Part shown: positions 20,729 through 29,506 of the stretch, in pieces
How the letters are laid out: each line of letters starts with the position of its first letter
Position numbering within the stretch: position 1 is the first letter of the stretch
Assembly (NCBI GenBank): GCA_947488755.1
Contig: CANLAD010000001.1
Location: 696,247 to 760,246 of the forward strand
Length of the DNA: 64,000 bases
Origin: an uncultured Erythrobacter sp.
Lineage (GTDB): Bacteria > Pseudomonadota > Alphaproteobacteria > Sphingomonadales > Sphingomonadaceae
Direction: 5' to 3'
Translations under genes and position numbers: made by a program
The notes under the pieces: generated by a model
What the model was told of the DNA's origin: nothing
What the model saw: only the letters and a program-made list of their open reading frames with translations
Databases searched by the model: none

Positions 20729-20732
20729 AATG

Positions 20733-20758
20733 CAAATCCTCTTTGTTTGAGCAATTTG
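20733..20758 (-). promoter_or_regulatory. ROSE-like RNA thermometer in the hsp20 leader
   Basis: On the minus strand, CAAAUU-G-CUC pairs with GAGGAUUUG across the loop AAACAAA. This gives nine pairs with a single bulged G opposite the Shine-Dalgarno GAGGA. The anti-SD segment UUGCU with an extra G is the hallmark of ROSE elements found before small heat-shock genes in alpha- and gammaproteobacteria. A shorter hairpin (CUGC-AUGAG-GCAG) lies just upstream, as in other ROSE leaders. Confidence 0.75.
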
Positions 20759-20790
20759 AAGTCAGCGGGCCTGCCTCATGCAGCACTCGC

Positions 20791-20818
20791 CATATGTCGC
20801 CGGATCGTGTTCCCCAAG
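20791..20818 (-). promoter_or_regulatory. Possible RpoH (sigma-32) promoter for hsp20
   Basis: On the minus strand CTTG is followed after 18 bases by CATATGG, resembling the alphaproteobacterial heat-shock pattern CTTG-N17/18-CYTATNT, with one mismatch in the -10. It would start transcription about 55 bases before the gene, just upstream of the ROSE-like hairpin. Confidence 0.35.
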
Positions 20819-20923
20819 ACTGGCGGAACGCGGCCACGCATCCTAATTAGGGCCAGCAGAACCGCTTTCAAGAGGTCCGCGCCCAGGCGCCGTGCGGCCT
20901 TGTTTTACAGGATGTTATCAGCG

Positions 20924-21187
20924 ATGAATCACCCCCCGATCGACGTTTATACCAAGTTCGCCTGCCCCTATTGCGTGCGCGCGAAGCGCCTTTTGTCGGG
21001 CAAGGGGGCCGAGTTCAACGAATACGACATCACGATGGGCGGACCCAAGCGTGAGGAAATGATCCGACGCGCGCCGCATGCGCGCACGGTGCCGCAGGTA
21101 TTCATCGGCGATACGCATGTCGGCGGGTCGGACGAACTTGCCGCGCTCGAGGCGTCGGGCAAGCTTGATGCGATGCTGGCAGGCTAG
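20924..21187 (+). CDS. grxC: Glutaredoxin 3
   Basis: A glutathione-dependent dithiol reductant of 87 residues. The active site CPYC is at residues 14-17, and the glutathione-binding TVPQVF and GGSDEL motifs follow. The ATG at 20924 is chosen because AGGAT stands at a usable distance; an in-frame ATG at 20912 would sit one base from it. The gene is five bases from the amidase gene downstream, forming a probable grxC-amidase-DUF1178 operon. Confidence 0.95.
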   Translation: MNHPPIDVYTKFACPYCVRAKRLLSGKGAEFNEYDITMGGPKREEMIRRAPHARTVPQVFIGDTHVGGSDELAALEASGKLDAMLAG

Positions 21188-21192
21188 AGCAA

Positions 21193-22014
21193 ATGCCGCG
21201 CGTCGCGCTGTTGCAGATGAATTCGGGCATCGACCCGCAAGCAAACCTCACCGCGGTCCTTGCAGGCGCGCGTGAAGCGGGAGAGGGCGGTGCGCAAATC
21301 CTGTTCACGCCTGAAATGTCGATCCTGCTCGATGCGAACCGCAAGCGCGCCGGTGCGACGATGGCAAGCGCGGATTATCTCGGGATTGGCGATGCGCTGG
21401 CGGATTGCGCGCGCGATACCGGCGTGAATATCGCCCTTGGTTCGATGCCGGTCCCGCTGCCCGATGGGAAAGCGGCCAATCGCGCGTTTTACTTCCCCGC
21501 CGACAGGATTGCACCGACAACCTACGACAAAATGCACATGTTCGACGTCGATCTTGCGACGGGCGAGAGCTGGCGTGAGAGCAATGCTTATCAGCCGGGA
21601 GGCCATGTGGTCGCCATCGAAGAAACGCTGGTTGGACGCCTGGGCTTAACCATATGCTACGATCTCCGCTTTCCCGCACTCTTCGACGCACTCGGCCAGC
21701 GGCGCTGCGATGCCATTGCCGTGCCCGCCGCCTTCACCCGGCCCACCGGCGCGGCGCACTGGCACGTCATGCTCCGCGCCCGCGCGATCGAGGCGAGCGC
21801 TTTCATCATCGCCTCCGCGCAGGTCGGGAGCCACGAAGATGGTCGCGAGACTTACGGCCACAGCCTCGTCGTCGATCCTTGGGGTGAAGTCTTGCTCGAT
21901 ATGGGTGGAGAGGCGCCGGGTCTCGGCTTTTGCGAAATCGACCTGGCCCGCATCGAAGAGGTGCGCGCGCAGGTGCCGAGCCTTGCCAACCGCCGCGAAA
22001 TCCCCAAATCATAA
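21193..22014 (+). CDS. Carbon-nitrogen hydrolase (nitrilase family, Nit1-like)
   Basis: A 273-residue nitrilase-superfamily amidase with the catalytic triad Glu41 (FTPEM), Lys113 (YDKMHMFDVD) and Cys155 (ICYDLRFP). The DKxHMFDV and CYDLRFP motifs are those of the Nit1/NitFhit branch, whose members hydrolyse deaminated glutathione; that substrate is an inference here. Its position directly after grxC is consistent with glutathione upkeep. omega-Amidase activity is the main alternative. Confidence 0.88.
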   Translation: MPRVALLQMNSGIDPQANLTAVLAGAREAGEGGAQILFTPEMSILLDANRKRAGATMASADYLGIGDALADCARDTGVNIALGSMPVPLPDGKAANRAFYFPADRIAPTTYDKMHMFDVDLATGESWRESNAYQPGGHVVAIEETLVGRLGLTICYDLRFPALFDALGQRRCDAIAVPAAFTRPTGAAHWHVMLRARAIEASAFIIASAQVGSHEDGRETYGHSLVVDPWGEVLLDMGGEAPGLGFCEIDLARIEEVRAQVPSLANRREIPKS

Positions 22015-22020
22015 GCCATC

Positions 22021-22515
22021 ATGATCGTATTCGACCTGCATTGCGCACACGGCCACCGTTTTGAAGGGTGGTTCGGCTCCTCCTCCGACTTTGACGAACA
22101 GGTCGAACGCGGTCTGTTAATCTGCCCCGAATGTGGGACCGGGGAGATCGGCAAGGCTCCGATGGCGCCTGCCGTGTCGGCAAAGGGCAACTCGCGCGCG
22201 GTGGAGATCGCACGGCCCGACGTGGCACCGTCCGACGCCGATACCCCAGCGCAAGATGTCTCCAACCGCCCGGTACCCGCCGAAGTCAGCCGTGCGCTCG
22301 AAGCTCTGGCGAAAGCGCAGGCAAAGGCGCTCAAGGACAGCACCTGGGTCGGCAAGGACTTCGCCAAGCGCTCACGCGACATGCATTACGGCGAAAGCGA
22401 TGAGGCCCCGATCCACGGGCAAGCGAGCCTCGAAGAGGCGCAGGCGCTGGTCGATGAAGGCGTGCCCGTTGCGCCGCTCCCGTTCCCGGTCGCGCCGCCT
22501 GATGAATTGAATTGA
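22021..22515 (+). CDS. DUF1178 family protein
   Basis: A 164-residue protein of unknown function belonging to DUF1178, recognisable from the opening I-x-F-D-L-x-C-x-H-G-H-x-F-E-x-WF and the CPECG pair near residue 40, which suggest a small zinc-ribbon-like site. The middle is low-complexity and the C-terminal part contains the family's [21 protein letters not shown] region. It follows the amidase gene by six bases and is the last gene before the convergent tRNA. Confidence 0.88.
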   Translation: MIVFDLHCAHGHRFEGWFGSSSDFDEQVERGLLICPECGTGEIGKAPMAPAVSAKGNSRAVEIARPDVAPSDADTPAQDVSNRPVPAEVSRALEALAKAQAKALKDSTWVGKDFAKRSRDMHYGESDEAPIHGQASLEEAQALVDEGVPVAPLPFPVAPPDELN

Positions 22516-22517
22516 GA

Positions 22518-22596
22518 TGGTGTCCCCGACAGGACTCGAACCTGTGGCCTTCGGATTAGGAATCCGACGCTCTATCCACCTGAGCTACGGGGACAC
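22518..22596 (-). tRNA. tRNA-Arg(CCT)
   Basis: On the minus strand the acceptor stem GTGTCCC/GGGACAC, a D arm with AGCTCAGGTGGATAGAGC, an anticodon stem TCGGA/TCCGA with loop TTCCTAA, and a T arm CAGGTTCGAGTCCTG fold into a standard cloverleaf. The anticodon is CCT, reading AGG. The CCA end is encoded (22518-22520). Confidence 0.97.
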
Positions 22597-22619
22597 GCGC
22601 ATCGGCGTTTAGCAGTCTG

Positions 22620-22655
22620 GGATCGAGGCGCAATCCGGGATGCGGGTTGCGATCC
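22620..22655 (-). terminator. Stem-loop after the MFS transporter gene
   Basis: GGATC/GATCC encloses a seven-pair inner stem (GCAATCC with GGGTTGC, one G-T wobble). It begins at the MFS stop codon and precedes the tRNA gene on the same strand. No T tract follows, so it may be a 3' stabilising or processing hairpin instead of an intrinsic terminator. Confidence 0.4.
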
Positions 22656-23878
22656 TAATTGCGCTGTTTGCGCGCGTCGTTCCAGCTTCGCTGCGCCCAC
22701 CACGACAGCGCCACCACGCTAAGCGAGAACGCCAGCAGCAGCGCGCAGGTGCCAAGCCATCCGGCTGCGTCGTAAACGCTGGTCCCCAGAATGCTGCCCG
22801 CCGCGCCGCCGATGAACATGCCGACGATGTAACTTGTGGTGAGGCGCGTGCGGATTTCCGGTTTCAGCGCGAGGAAGGTCATCCGCCCCGTCACGTCGAT
22901 AGTCGGGCCGACAGCGTTGACGATGAACAAAGGGACGATCACGGCCCACACGTTCCAGCCCATCGGATAGAGCAGCGCCACCCCCGCTGTCTGGACCAGA
23001 GCCGTCACCAGTCGCGCACGGCGAGGACCGACCGCATCGGCCCAGCGACCGAGACGCGGTGTGGCGATGATGCTGATCGCAGCGATCCCCGCAAGGTACC
23101 CGACCGTATCGACGCCGTAACCCAGCTCCGAACTGGTCAGATGCAGCGCCAGCGCCAGCCAGGTCGCGGTGAAAGAAGCGAAGTTCAGCCCTTGGATCAG
23201 CGCCGAATAGAGCATGTCGCGGTTTGACCGGGCGAGCGCGAAGACCGACGCGATGAGATCGCGATAACTCACCTGCGGCACCTTGCGCGCCGCGCTTCCT
23301 TCCGTCCGCATTGCAATCGGCAGCAATGCCGTAACCCCGGCCATCAGCGCGAATGCGCACCAATAGACCGTGCGCCATCCGAAATTCTCGGCCACTACGC
23401 CCGCTCCGACCCGCGCGACCAGAATGCCGAAGATCACTCCGGCGGTGAGCAAGGCGGTTACCTGCCCCAGCCGCCCGGGCGCGACCCGCTTGGAAGCGAA
23501 GGCGGGGATGAGGTACGGCGCGATCGTCACGAAGCCGAGCAGGGTAGAGGCGGCGGTGAAGGCAACAAATCCCTCCGCCAGCGCCATGCCGAGCATGAAA
23601 ACCGCCTGCAAGGTGACGAAGCCGATGCACAGCGACTTGTTCGAATAGCGATCGCCCAGCGGCAGCAGCAGCAGGATACCGATCGCGAGCGCGAGTTGAT
23701 TGAGTGCGGGGACAATTCCGATCCGCGCATCGCTGACGCCAAAGCTCTCCGCGACCTCGCCGATAATCGGGTGAATGTAGTAGGCGTTGGCGGTAACGAC
23801 AGCGACCGTGATGGCGAGCGCGTATTCCTGCCCGGTGGTCAGATAGGTCGGCGCGGCGGCACCGTGGGCGTCGCTCAA
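22655..23878 (-). CDS. MFS transporter
   Basis: A 12-helix major facilitator of 407 residues from the TTG at 23878, which overlaps the dehalogenase stop as TTGA. The A-motif-like loop LPLGDRYSNK lies between helices 2 and 3, and a second copy (GRWADAVGPRR) falls in the C-terminal half. It resembles the DHA1-type drug/metabolite exporters; the substrate cannot be read from the sequence. Coupling to a haloalkane dehalogenase gene raises the possibility of transport of a halogenated substrate or its product. Confidence 0.85.
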   Translation of the reverse strand: MSDAHGAAAPTYLTTGQEYALAITVAVVTANAYYIHPIIGEVAESFGVSDARIGIVPALNQLALAIGILLLLPLGDRYSNKSLCIGFVTLQAVFMLGMALAEGFVAFTAASTLLGFVTIAPYLIPAFASKRVAPGRLGQVTALLTAGVIFGILVARVGAGVVAENFGWRTVYWCAFALMAGVTALLPIAMRTEGSAARKVPQVSYRDLIASVFALARSNRDMLYSALIQGLNFASFTATWLALALHLTSSELGYGVDTVGYLAGIAAISIIATPRLGRWADAVGPRRARLVTALVQTAGVALLYPMGWNVWAVIVPLFIVNAVGPTIDVTGRMTFLALKPEIRTRLTTSYIVGMFIGGAAGSILGTSVYDAAGWLGTCALLLAFSLSVVALSWWAQRSWNDARKQRN

Positions 23879-24789
23879 GCGAGGAAGCCCGCCTTTTTCG
23901 CGGTGTCGATCACCCCTTGCGCCAGTTCGACGGGCCGATCCTCCTGACAGAAATGCCCGCAATCATCGAGGATCGCGTGCGGCATCCCCTTCGCCCCCGC
24001 AATCCGTGTGGCGAGCGTTTCGCCCAGCCCGCCTGTCACCGGGTCGTCCGCGCCGAACAGGGTAAGAAACGGCTTGTCGTAAGCCGCGAGCCCTTCCCAC
24101 GCTCGTTTGTTCTGTTCGATCCCGTCCATCCCGTCTTCGACCGGGACCAGCGCAGGGAATGCGCGCGCGCCTGCTTTGCTGGGTTCGTCGGGGAAGGGCG
24201 CATCATAGGCGGTCACTTCCGCCTCGCTGCGCACCGTTTCGGTCGCACGCTGGAGCAGCATTCCAATGCGAAAATCGGGCGAGGATTTGGCAAATTCGCG
24301 CCAACCAAGGAAGGCGGCGGAGGGGTTTCCCCCGGTCGGCAGGAAGGTGTTGCTGGCGACGACGCAGGCGAACTTCTCGGGCTCCTCGCCCACCATGCGC
24401 AGGCCCAGCAGTCCGCCCCAATCCTGACAAAACAGGGCGGCAGGCTGCGGAGCCACCGCCTCGCGCCATTGCTTGAGCCACGCGACGTGTCGGTCGTAGG
24501 TGTAAAAGCCGATATCGTCCGGCTTGTCGCTTTTGCCGAAGCCGATGAGATCCGGCGCAAGGCAGCGAAAACCCGCTTCGACAAGCGGCGGGATCATCTT
24601 GCGGTAAAGAAAACTCCAGCTCGGCTCGCCGTGGAACAGCAGTACGGGCGGTGCGTCCTTCGGCCCCTCATCGAGGTAGTGCATCTGTCCGCTGTGACCC
24701 TCGCCGAGATCGATTTCGACCCAGTTCTCCGCGAACGGATAGTCCGGCAGGTTCTCGAAACGGGCGAGATCGGCTTTCAGGATTTGCAT
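23875..24789 (-). CDS. Haloalkane dehalogenase (HLD-I type)
   Basis: An alpha/beta hydrolase expected to cleave carbon-halogen bonds to an alcohol and halide. The 304 residues from ATG 24789 show HGEPSWSFLY, nucleophile Asp123 followed by halide-binding Trp124 (CQDWGG), a cap-domain Trp163, Asp249 and catalytic His279 (CGHF). This set, with Asp-His-Asp and two Trp, matches the DhlA/HLD-I subfamily. The Shine-Dalgarno AAGGTGG is rather distant (12 bases). It overlaps the MFS gene, giving a two-gene unit. Confidence 0.9.
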   Translation of the reverse strand: MQILKADLARFENLPDYPFAENWVEIDLGEGHSGQMHYLDEGPKDAPPVLLFHGEPSWSFLYRKMIPPLVEAGFRCLAPDLIGFGKSDKPDDIGFYTYDRHVAWLKQWREAVAPQPAALFCQDWGGLLGLRMVGEEPEKFACVVASNTFLPTGGNPSAAFLGWREFAKSSPDFRIGMLLQRATETVRSEAEVTAYDAPFPDEPSKAGARAFPALVPVEDGMDGIEQNKRAWEGLAAYDKPFLTLFGADDPVTGGLGETLATRIAGAKGMPHAILDDCGHFCQEDRPVELAQGVIDTAKKAGFLA

Positions 24790-24847
24790 GAGATTAGGTC
24801 CACCTTTCGTGGAAGAAAGGTAGCACAAAAAGACCGAATGCGAAGGG

Positions 24848-25711
24848 TCAGACCTCTTCGCCCGGTTTTTCGCCCATCGGCACCCGTTCCTTGAAGGTGT
24901 GGGTGATGTAGGGGAAAGGAATCTCGATCCCCGCATCATCCAGCCCGCGCTTGATTGCGCGCACGACATTGTCCTTGCTCTCCCAACCGCTGCGCGGCGT
25001 CGATCCGGCCCACCAGCGCACGAGAAAATCGACCGAGGACGAATTGAATTCCTGCGCGAAAATATCGATGCCCTTCTCGACGTCGATATTGTCCACCGCG
25101 CTTACAGATTTGCGGATCACCTCCGCCGCTTCGTCCAGGTCGGTGTCGTAGGACACTCCGATAACCACGTCGTGGCGGCGCTGATCCTTGTCGGTGAAAA
25201 TTTCGACCGGGTTTTTGAACAGGATCGAATTGGGCACGACCGTCAACTCCCCCGACAGCGCGCGAACATGCGTCTCGCGAAGGGTTATGTGTTCCACCTT
25301 ACCGATAATGCCCTCGCACTCGATGACGTCGCCGATGCGCATCTTCTCGCGCACCATGATGAGGACGCCGGCAAGGAAATTCTCGAATATGTCCTGAAAC
25401 GCAAAGCCAATCGCGACAGCGCCAATACCGAGCCCTGCGACGAGCGTGCCGACCGTCAATCCCGGGAACACGACGATCATCGCGATCAGCAGACCCAAAA
25501 TCCAGACCGCGAGCTTTACGATTGTCTCGACAAGATTACGCAGCGATGGCCGGAGGTTGCTTTTCCCGATCAGCCCATCGGTGATCTTGACCGCGAAATT
25601 CGCGATGATCGCCGTGACGATGAGGATGACCAGCGCGATCGCGAGCTGCGGCAGCGATCGTACGAACTCCGTACCCATCTGGTTCAACTGGTTGAGCAAC
25701 GTGTCGAGCAT
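24848..25711 (-). CDS. Small-conductance mechanosensitive channel (MscS family)
   Basis: An inner-membrane pressure valve released by hypo-osmotic shock. From ATG 25711 it has 287 residues with three membrane helices; the third carries the Gly/Ala-rich pore pattern VAGLGIGAVAIGFAFQDIFENFLAG. The cytoplasmic beta domain (GDVIECEGIIGKVEHITLRET) and alpha/beta domain follow. The size and pattern match E. coli MscS. It is 58 bases upstream of the dehalogenase gene, probably a separate unit. Confidence 0.94.
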   Translation of the reverse strand: MLDTLLNQLNQMGTEFVRSLPQLAIALVILIVTAIIANFAVKITDGLIGKSNLRPSLRNLVETIVKLAVWILGLLIAMIVVFPGLTVGTLVAGLGIGAVAIGFAFQDIFENFLAGVLIMVREKMRIGDVIECEGIIGKVEHITLRETHVRALSGELTVVPNSILFKNPVEIFTDKDQRRHDVVIGVSYDTDLDEAAEVIRKSVSAVDNIDVEKGIDIFAQEFNSSSVDFLVRWWAGSTPRSGWESKDNVVRAIKRGLDDAGIEIPFPYITHTFKERVPMGEKPGEEV

Positions 25712-25846
25712 TACAGTCTGGCCCCTTACAAAAATCAATAGCGCGTGGTCACATCCTATTACGCACAAAACCCGCGATGTGGCGCATTTCGCTTGAAAGC
25801 TATCCCCAAGTGTGATTCTGTCGGTTTCGTAAAGGGATTAACCACG

Positions 25847-26143
25847 ATGCACAAACCGCCCCACGATCAGCTGAAACAGGCGCTTGCGCTTGCGGCGCTG
25901 CTCGTGCTCACGGGCTTTGCGCTGGGTGGCCCGACCGGCTTGCTTTCGTGGCGTGAGAACGCTCAGGCGCTGGAAGAGAACCGCGCGCGGATCGCAGCGC
26001 TGACCGAGAAGCGCGATGCTCTGCGCAATCGGGTTGAACTGCTGGATCCTGAAGGGGCGGACCCTGATTTGGTGAGTGAATTGGTGCGCGAAGATCTGGG
26101 CGTTCTGCATCCGGATGATGTGATCATAACGCTGGAAGACTGA
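25847..26143 (+). CDS. ftsB: Septum formation initiator (FtsB/DivIC family)
   Basis: A 98-residue bitopic protein with one membrane helix (about residues 10-30) and a periplasmic coiled coil (residues 35-65), ending in a conserved region with LVRE-LG. This is the FtsB/DivIC architecture, part of the FtsQLB complex that activates septal wall synthesis. The location just before pdhA is usual for alphaproteobacteria. The ATG at 25847 is chosen because it begins just before the membrane helix. Confidence 0.88.
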   Translation: MHKPPHDQLKQALALAALLVLTGFALGGPTGLLSWRENAQALEENRARIAALTEKRDALRNRVELLDPEGADPDLVSELVREDLGVLHPDDVIITLED

Positions 26144-26300
26144 CCTTCCCCGCAATGGTGATCGCCGCGGCGCTTCACTTCATCAAAAACCGTATCTGCA
26201 AGGGCTGACTGGCGTTGCGCTATCGCCGGACGCACGCCTATAGGACGCGCCAGCAAGAGCGCGTTTCTCCGCGCATGATGATACGAAGAGGACCGTGACC

Positions 26301-27392
26301 TTGGCCAAGAAGCCGGCAGCGAAGAAACCCTCGGACAGCGCTGCGAAAACCGCCGCCCCGTCCGAAGATCCCGACTTCATCCTGCATTCGCTTCAAGAGG
26401 AATTTGAAGCGGCCAAGAGCTTCGATGCTAGCGATGAGCAGATGCTCGAATTCTATCGCCAGATGCTGCTGATCCGCCGGTTCGAGGAGAAGGCGGGCCA
26501 GCTCTATGGCCTAGGCCTGATCGGCGGGTTCTGTCACCTGTATATCGGTCAGGAAGCGGTGGCCATCGGGCTGCAATCGGCGCTGGACAATGACAAGGAT
26601 AGCGTCATCACCGGCTATCGTGACCATGGGCACATGCTCGCATATGGCCTCGACCCGAAGGTCATCATGGCCGAGTTGACGGGGCGTGAGGCGGGCATTT
26701 CCAAGGGGAAGGGCGGCTCGATGCACATGTTCAGCACCGAGCACAAATTCTACGGCGGCCACGGCATCGTCGGCGCACAGGTTGCTCTGGGGGGCGGTCT
26801 GGCGCTCGCCCATCAGTACCGCGATGATGGCGGCATCTGCCTGGCCTATTTCGGCGATGGTGCCGCGAACCAGGGACAGGTCTACGAAACGTTCAACATG
26901 GCCGCCTTGTGGAACTTGCCGATCGTGTTCGTGGTCGAGGACAACCAATATGCGATGGGCACGTCGACCAAGCGCTCGTCCGCTGAAACCCGCTTCTATC
27001 GCCGCGGCACGTCCTTTCGCATTCCGGGTATGGAAGTCGACGGGATGAACGTCCTCGAAGTACGCGCCGCCGCCGAAGTGGCGTTCAAGCACGTGCGTGA
27101 GGGCAAGGGGCCGGTGCTGATGGAGTGCAACACCTATCGCTATCGCGGCCATTCCATGTCCGACCCGGCCAAGTACCGCACCCGCGAGGAAGTGCAGGAG
27201 CAGCGCGATCACCACGATCCGATCGAGCGCTTGAAAGCGACGCTGGTCGGGGCGGGGCACGGCGAGGACCAACTCAAGCAGATTGATAAGGATATTCGCA
27301 AGCGCGTGGCAGAGGCAGCCGATTTCGCCGAAAGCTCCCCCGAACCGGGGCCTGACGAGCTTTACACCGACGTTCTGGTGGAGCGCTACTGA
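26301..27392 (+). CDS. pdhA: Pyruvate dehydrogenase E1 component, alpha subunit
   Basis: The TPP-binding half of the E1 heterotetramer that decarboxylates pyruvate. It has the thiamine motif [12 protein letters not shown]...NNQYAMG-type segment and the [14 protein letters not shown] loop. A Lys/Pro/Ala-rich N-terminal arm probably docks on E2. I prefer TTG at 26301 because GAGGA then stands eight bases away; GTG at 26295 would leave only two. Its stop overlaps the pdhB ATG by one base (TGATG). Confidence 0.95.
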   Translation: MAKKPAAKKPSDSAAKTAAPSEDPDFILHSLQEEFEAAKSFDASDEQMLEFYRQMLLIRRFEEKAGQLYGLGLIGGFCHLYIGQEAVAIGLQSALDNDKDSVITGYRDHGHMLAYGLDPKVIMAELTGREAGISKGKGGSMHMFSTEHKFYGGHGIVGAQVALGGGLALAHQYRDDGGICLAYFGDGAANQGQVYETFNMAALWNLPIVFVVEDNQYAMGTSTKRSSAETRFYRRGTSFRIPGMEVDGMNVLEVRAAAEVAFKHVREGKGPVLMECNTYRYRGHSMSDPAKYRTREEVQEQRDHHDPIERLKATLVGAGHGEDQLKQIDKDIRKRVAEAADFAESSPEPGPDELYTDVLVERY

Positions 27393-28798
27393 TGGCGATC
27401 GAACTCAAGATGCCCGCCCTTTCTCCGACAATGGAGGAGGGCACGCTGGCCAAGTGGCTCAAGTCTGAAGGCGACGCGATCGAACCGGGCGATATTATTG
27501 CCGAGATCGAGACCGACAAGGCGACGATGGAGTTCGAAGCGATTGACGAGGGCACGCTCGCCAAGATCGTCATCGATGAGGGCACCGAGAATGTCGCGGT
27601 TGGCACTGTTATCGCGATGCTCGCGGGCGAAGGCGAGGATGCAGGCGATGTCGCCGAAGCCGAGCCACACGAAACGCCGGTGAAGTCCGACGACAAGGGC
27701 CGCGTCGACGACGTGCCGGGCGAAGGCAAGGATGAGGGTCGGGACGAGCCGGGCGGTGTGTCCGGCCCGACCGAGGCTCCACGCGTCGAAGATCCCGCCA
27801 TCCCCGAAGGCACGAGCTTCACCCAGATTTCCGTCCGCGAAGCGCTGCGCGATGCGATGGCCGAGGAAATGCGCGCCGATGATCGTGTCTTCGTGATGGG
27901 CGAAGAGGTTGCCGAATATGAGGGCGCGTACAAGGTTACGCAGGGCCTGCTTGACGAGTTCGGGCCGAAGCGGGTTATCGATACGCCGATCACCGAATAC
28001 GGCTTTGCCGGGATCGGAACGGGCGCGGCGATGGGCGGCCTGCGTCCTATCGTCGAATTCATGACGTTCAACTTCGCGATGCAGGCGATTGACCACATCG
28101 TGAACTCGGCTGCGAAAACCAATTACATGAGCGGTGGCCAGATGCGCTGCCCGGTCGTCTTCCGCGGGCCGAACGGCGCCGCAAGCCGGGTTGGCGCGCA
28201 GCACAGTCAGAATTACGGCCCCTGGTATGCAAGCGTGCCGGGCCTCATCGTCATTGCGCCCTATGACAGTGCCGATGCCAAGGGCCTGCTGAAAGCCGCG
28301 ATCCGCACAGAAGATCCGGTCGTCTTCCTTGAAAATGAACTGGTCTATGGCCGCAGCTTCGATGTGCCCGACCTCGACGACCATGTTCTGCCGATCGGCA
28401 AGGCGCGGATCGTGCGGGAGGGTAAGGATGCAACTATCGTCAGCTATTCGATTGGTGTCGGGCTGGCGTTGGAAGCGGCAGAAACGCTTGCAGAAGAGGG
28501 CATCGATGCGGAGGTGATCGACCTGCGCACCCTGCGCCCGCTCGACCGGCAGACCGTGCTCGAAAGCCTCGCCAAGACCAACCGCCTCGTCATCGCCGAG
28601 GAGGGCTGGCCGACCTGCTCGATCGCGAGTGAGATCGTCGCGATCTGCATGGAAGACGGCTTCGACGATCTCGACGCGCCGGTCCTTCGCGTGTGCAACG
28701 AGGACGTGCCGCTACCCTATGCGGCCAACCTCGAAAAGCTCGCGATTATCGATGCGCCACGGATTGTCGAGGCGGTGAAGAAAGTCTGCTACGTCTGA
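27392..28798 (+). CDS. pdhB: Pyruvate dehydrogenase E1 component, beta subunit, with lipoyl domain
   Basis: The beta subunit of E1. Residues 1-80 are a complete lipoyl domain whose acceptor lysine lies in ETDKATMEF, followed by a charged Pro/Glu/Asp linker and then the transketolase-like beta subunit ([35 protein letters not shown]). The 468 residues fit the alphaproteobacterial form, in which E1 beta carries a lipoyl domain as well as E2. The lysine would be modified through LipA, encoded at 43.2 kb. The E2 gene is not in the window. Confidence 0.96.
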   Translation: MAIELKMPALSPTMEEGTLAKWLKSEGDAIEPGDIIAEIETDKATMEFEAIDEGTLAKIVIDEGTENVAVGTVIAMLAGEGEDAGDVAEAEPHETPVKSDDKGRVDDVPGEGKDEGRDEPGGVSGPTEAPRVEDPAIPEGTSFTQISVREALRDAMAEEMRADDRVFVMGEEVAEYEGAYKVTQGLLDEFGPKRVIDTPITEYGFAGIGTGAAMGGLRPIVEFMTFNFAMQAIDHIVNSAAKTNYMSGGQMRCPVVFRGPNGAASRVGAQHSQNYGPWYASVPGLIVIAPYDSADAKGLLKAAIRTEDPVVFLENELVYGRSFDVPDLDDHVLPIGKARIVREGKDATIVSYSIGVGLALEAAETLAEEGIDAEVIDLRTLRPLDRQTVLESLAKTNRLVIAEEGWPTCSIASEIVAICMEDGFDDLDAPVLRVCNEDVPLPYAANLEKLAIIDAPRIVEAVKKVCYV

Positions 28799-28816
28799 GG
28801 GCGCAGGTAATGCGCG

Positions 28817-29506
28817 TCACACGCCTTCGAACTTGTCGCAGGTTGAAGGGGATACCGGGGTGGGTCGAGTGAAAAGCCCGGAAAGATCGCGAGTGCTGCG
28901 AACGTTGAAAGCTGCTTCCGCTTTCAGATCGCTGACTCCGCCGAACTCAGCCGAGAACGCATTCCCGACGATCGGTTGATATTCATAGAAGATCTCGACA
29001 TACATCACTGCTTCGCCAGACAGGGCGGTCAATTCCGCTCCGGTTGGGCCCATGCCTGGAAATCCGGTGCCGGAATCGCCGGTTCCTTCGGCTCCGTAAG
29101 CGCTGGCCATGCTCGCCTTACCCTTGCAGCGTTGCCAGTGAATCCATTGGCCGCCATCGGGATTCTGTTCGAGGCTGGTCAGCACCACTCGCCCGTTTTC
29201 ATAAAGGTCGAGACCTTCACCGAATTGAACATCGACACCGATGAACAGGTCGTTGAGGTCAGCTTCGTAAACCCGCCTCACGTTGAGCGCGTCGGTTTCG
29301 CCAAGGCGCGAGGCGTTGTCCGCAACGTGCACGGCGGCCTGGTTCAGCCGCATCTGCACCATCGCGAAATTGGCTGCTTCGAGACCCGCAAACCCCATGA
29401 GCATGATGATCGGCGCGACGAACGCGAATTCGATCAAGGCGAGCGCGCTCGTGTCTTTGGCAAGCCTGGTGGAGAAGGCGGTCAATCTGGCAGAGCGCAG
29501 TTTCAT
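28817..29506 (-). CDS. TadE-like pseudopilin
   Basis: A 229-residue protein with a short positively charged leader, then ALALIEFAFVAPIIML, a TadE/TadF-type pseudopilin helix with Glu near position 5 of the predicted mature protein; there is Ala or Ser at the cleavage point instead of Gly. The rest is a periplasmic domain with two cysteines. It overlaps the preceding tadE gene by ATGA, forming a three-gene unit. Its role is probably in Flp/Tad pilus assembly at the envelope; a function outside pili is possible because no flp or tadA is nearby. Confidence 0.8.
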   Translation of the reverse strand: MKLRSARLTAFSTRLAKDTSALALIEFAFVAPIIMLMGFAGLEAANFAMVQMRLNQAAVHVADNASRLGETDALNVRRVYEADLNDLFIGVDVQFGEGLDLYENGRVVLTSLEQNPDGGQWIHWQRCKGKASMASAYGAEGTGDSGTGFPGMGPTGAELTALSGEAVMYVEIFYEYQPIVGNAFSAEFGGVSDLKAEAAFNVRSTRDLSGLFTRPTPVSPSTCDKFEGV

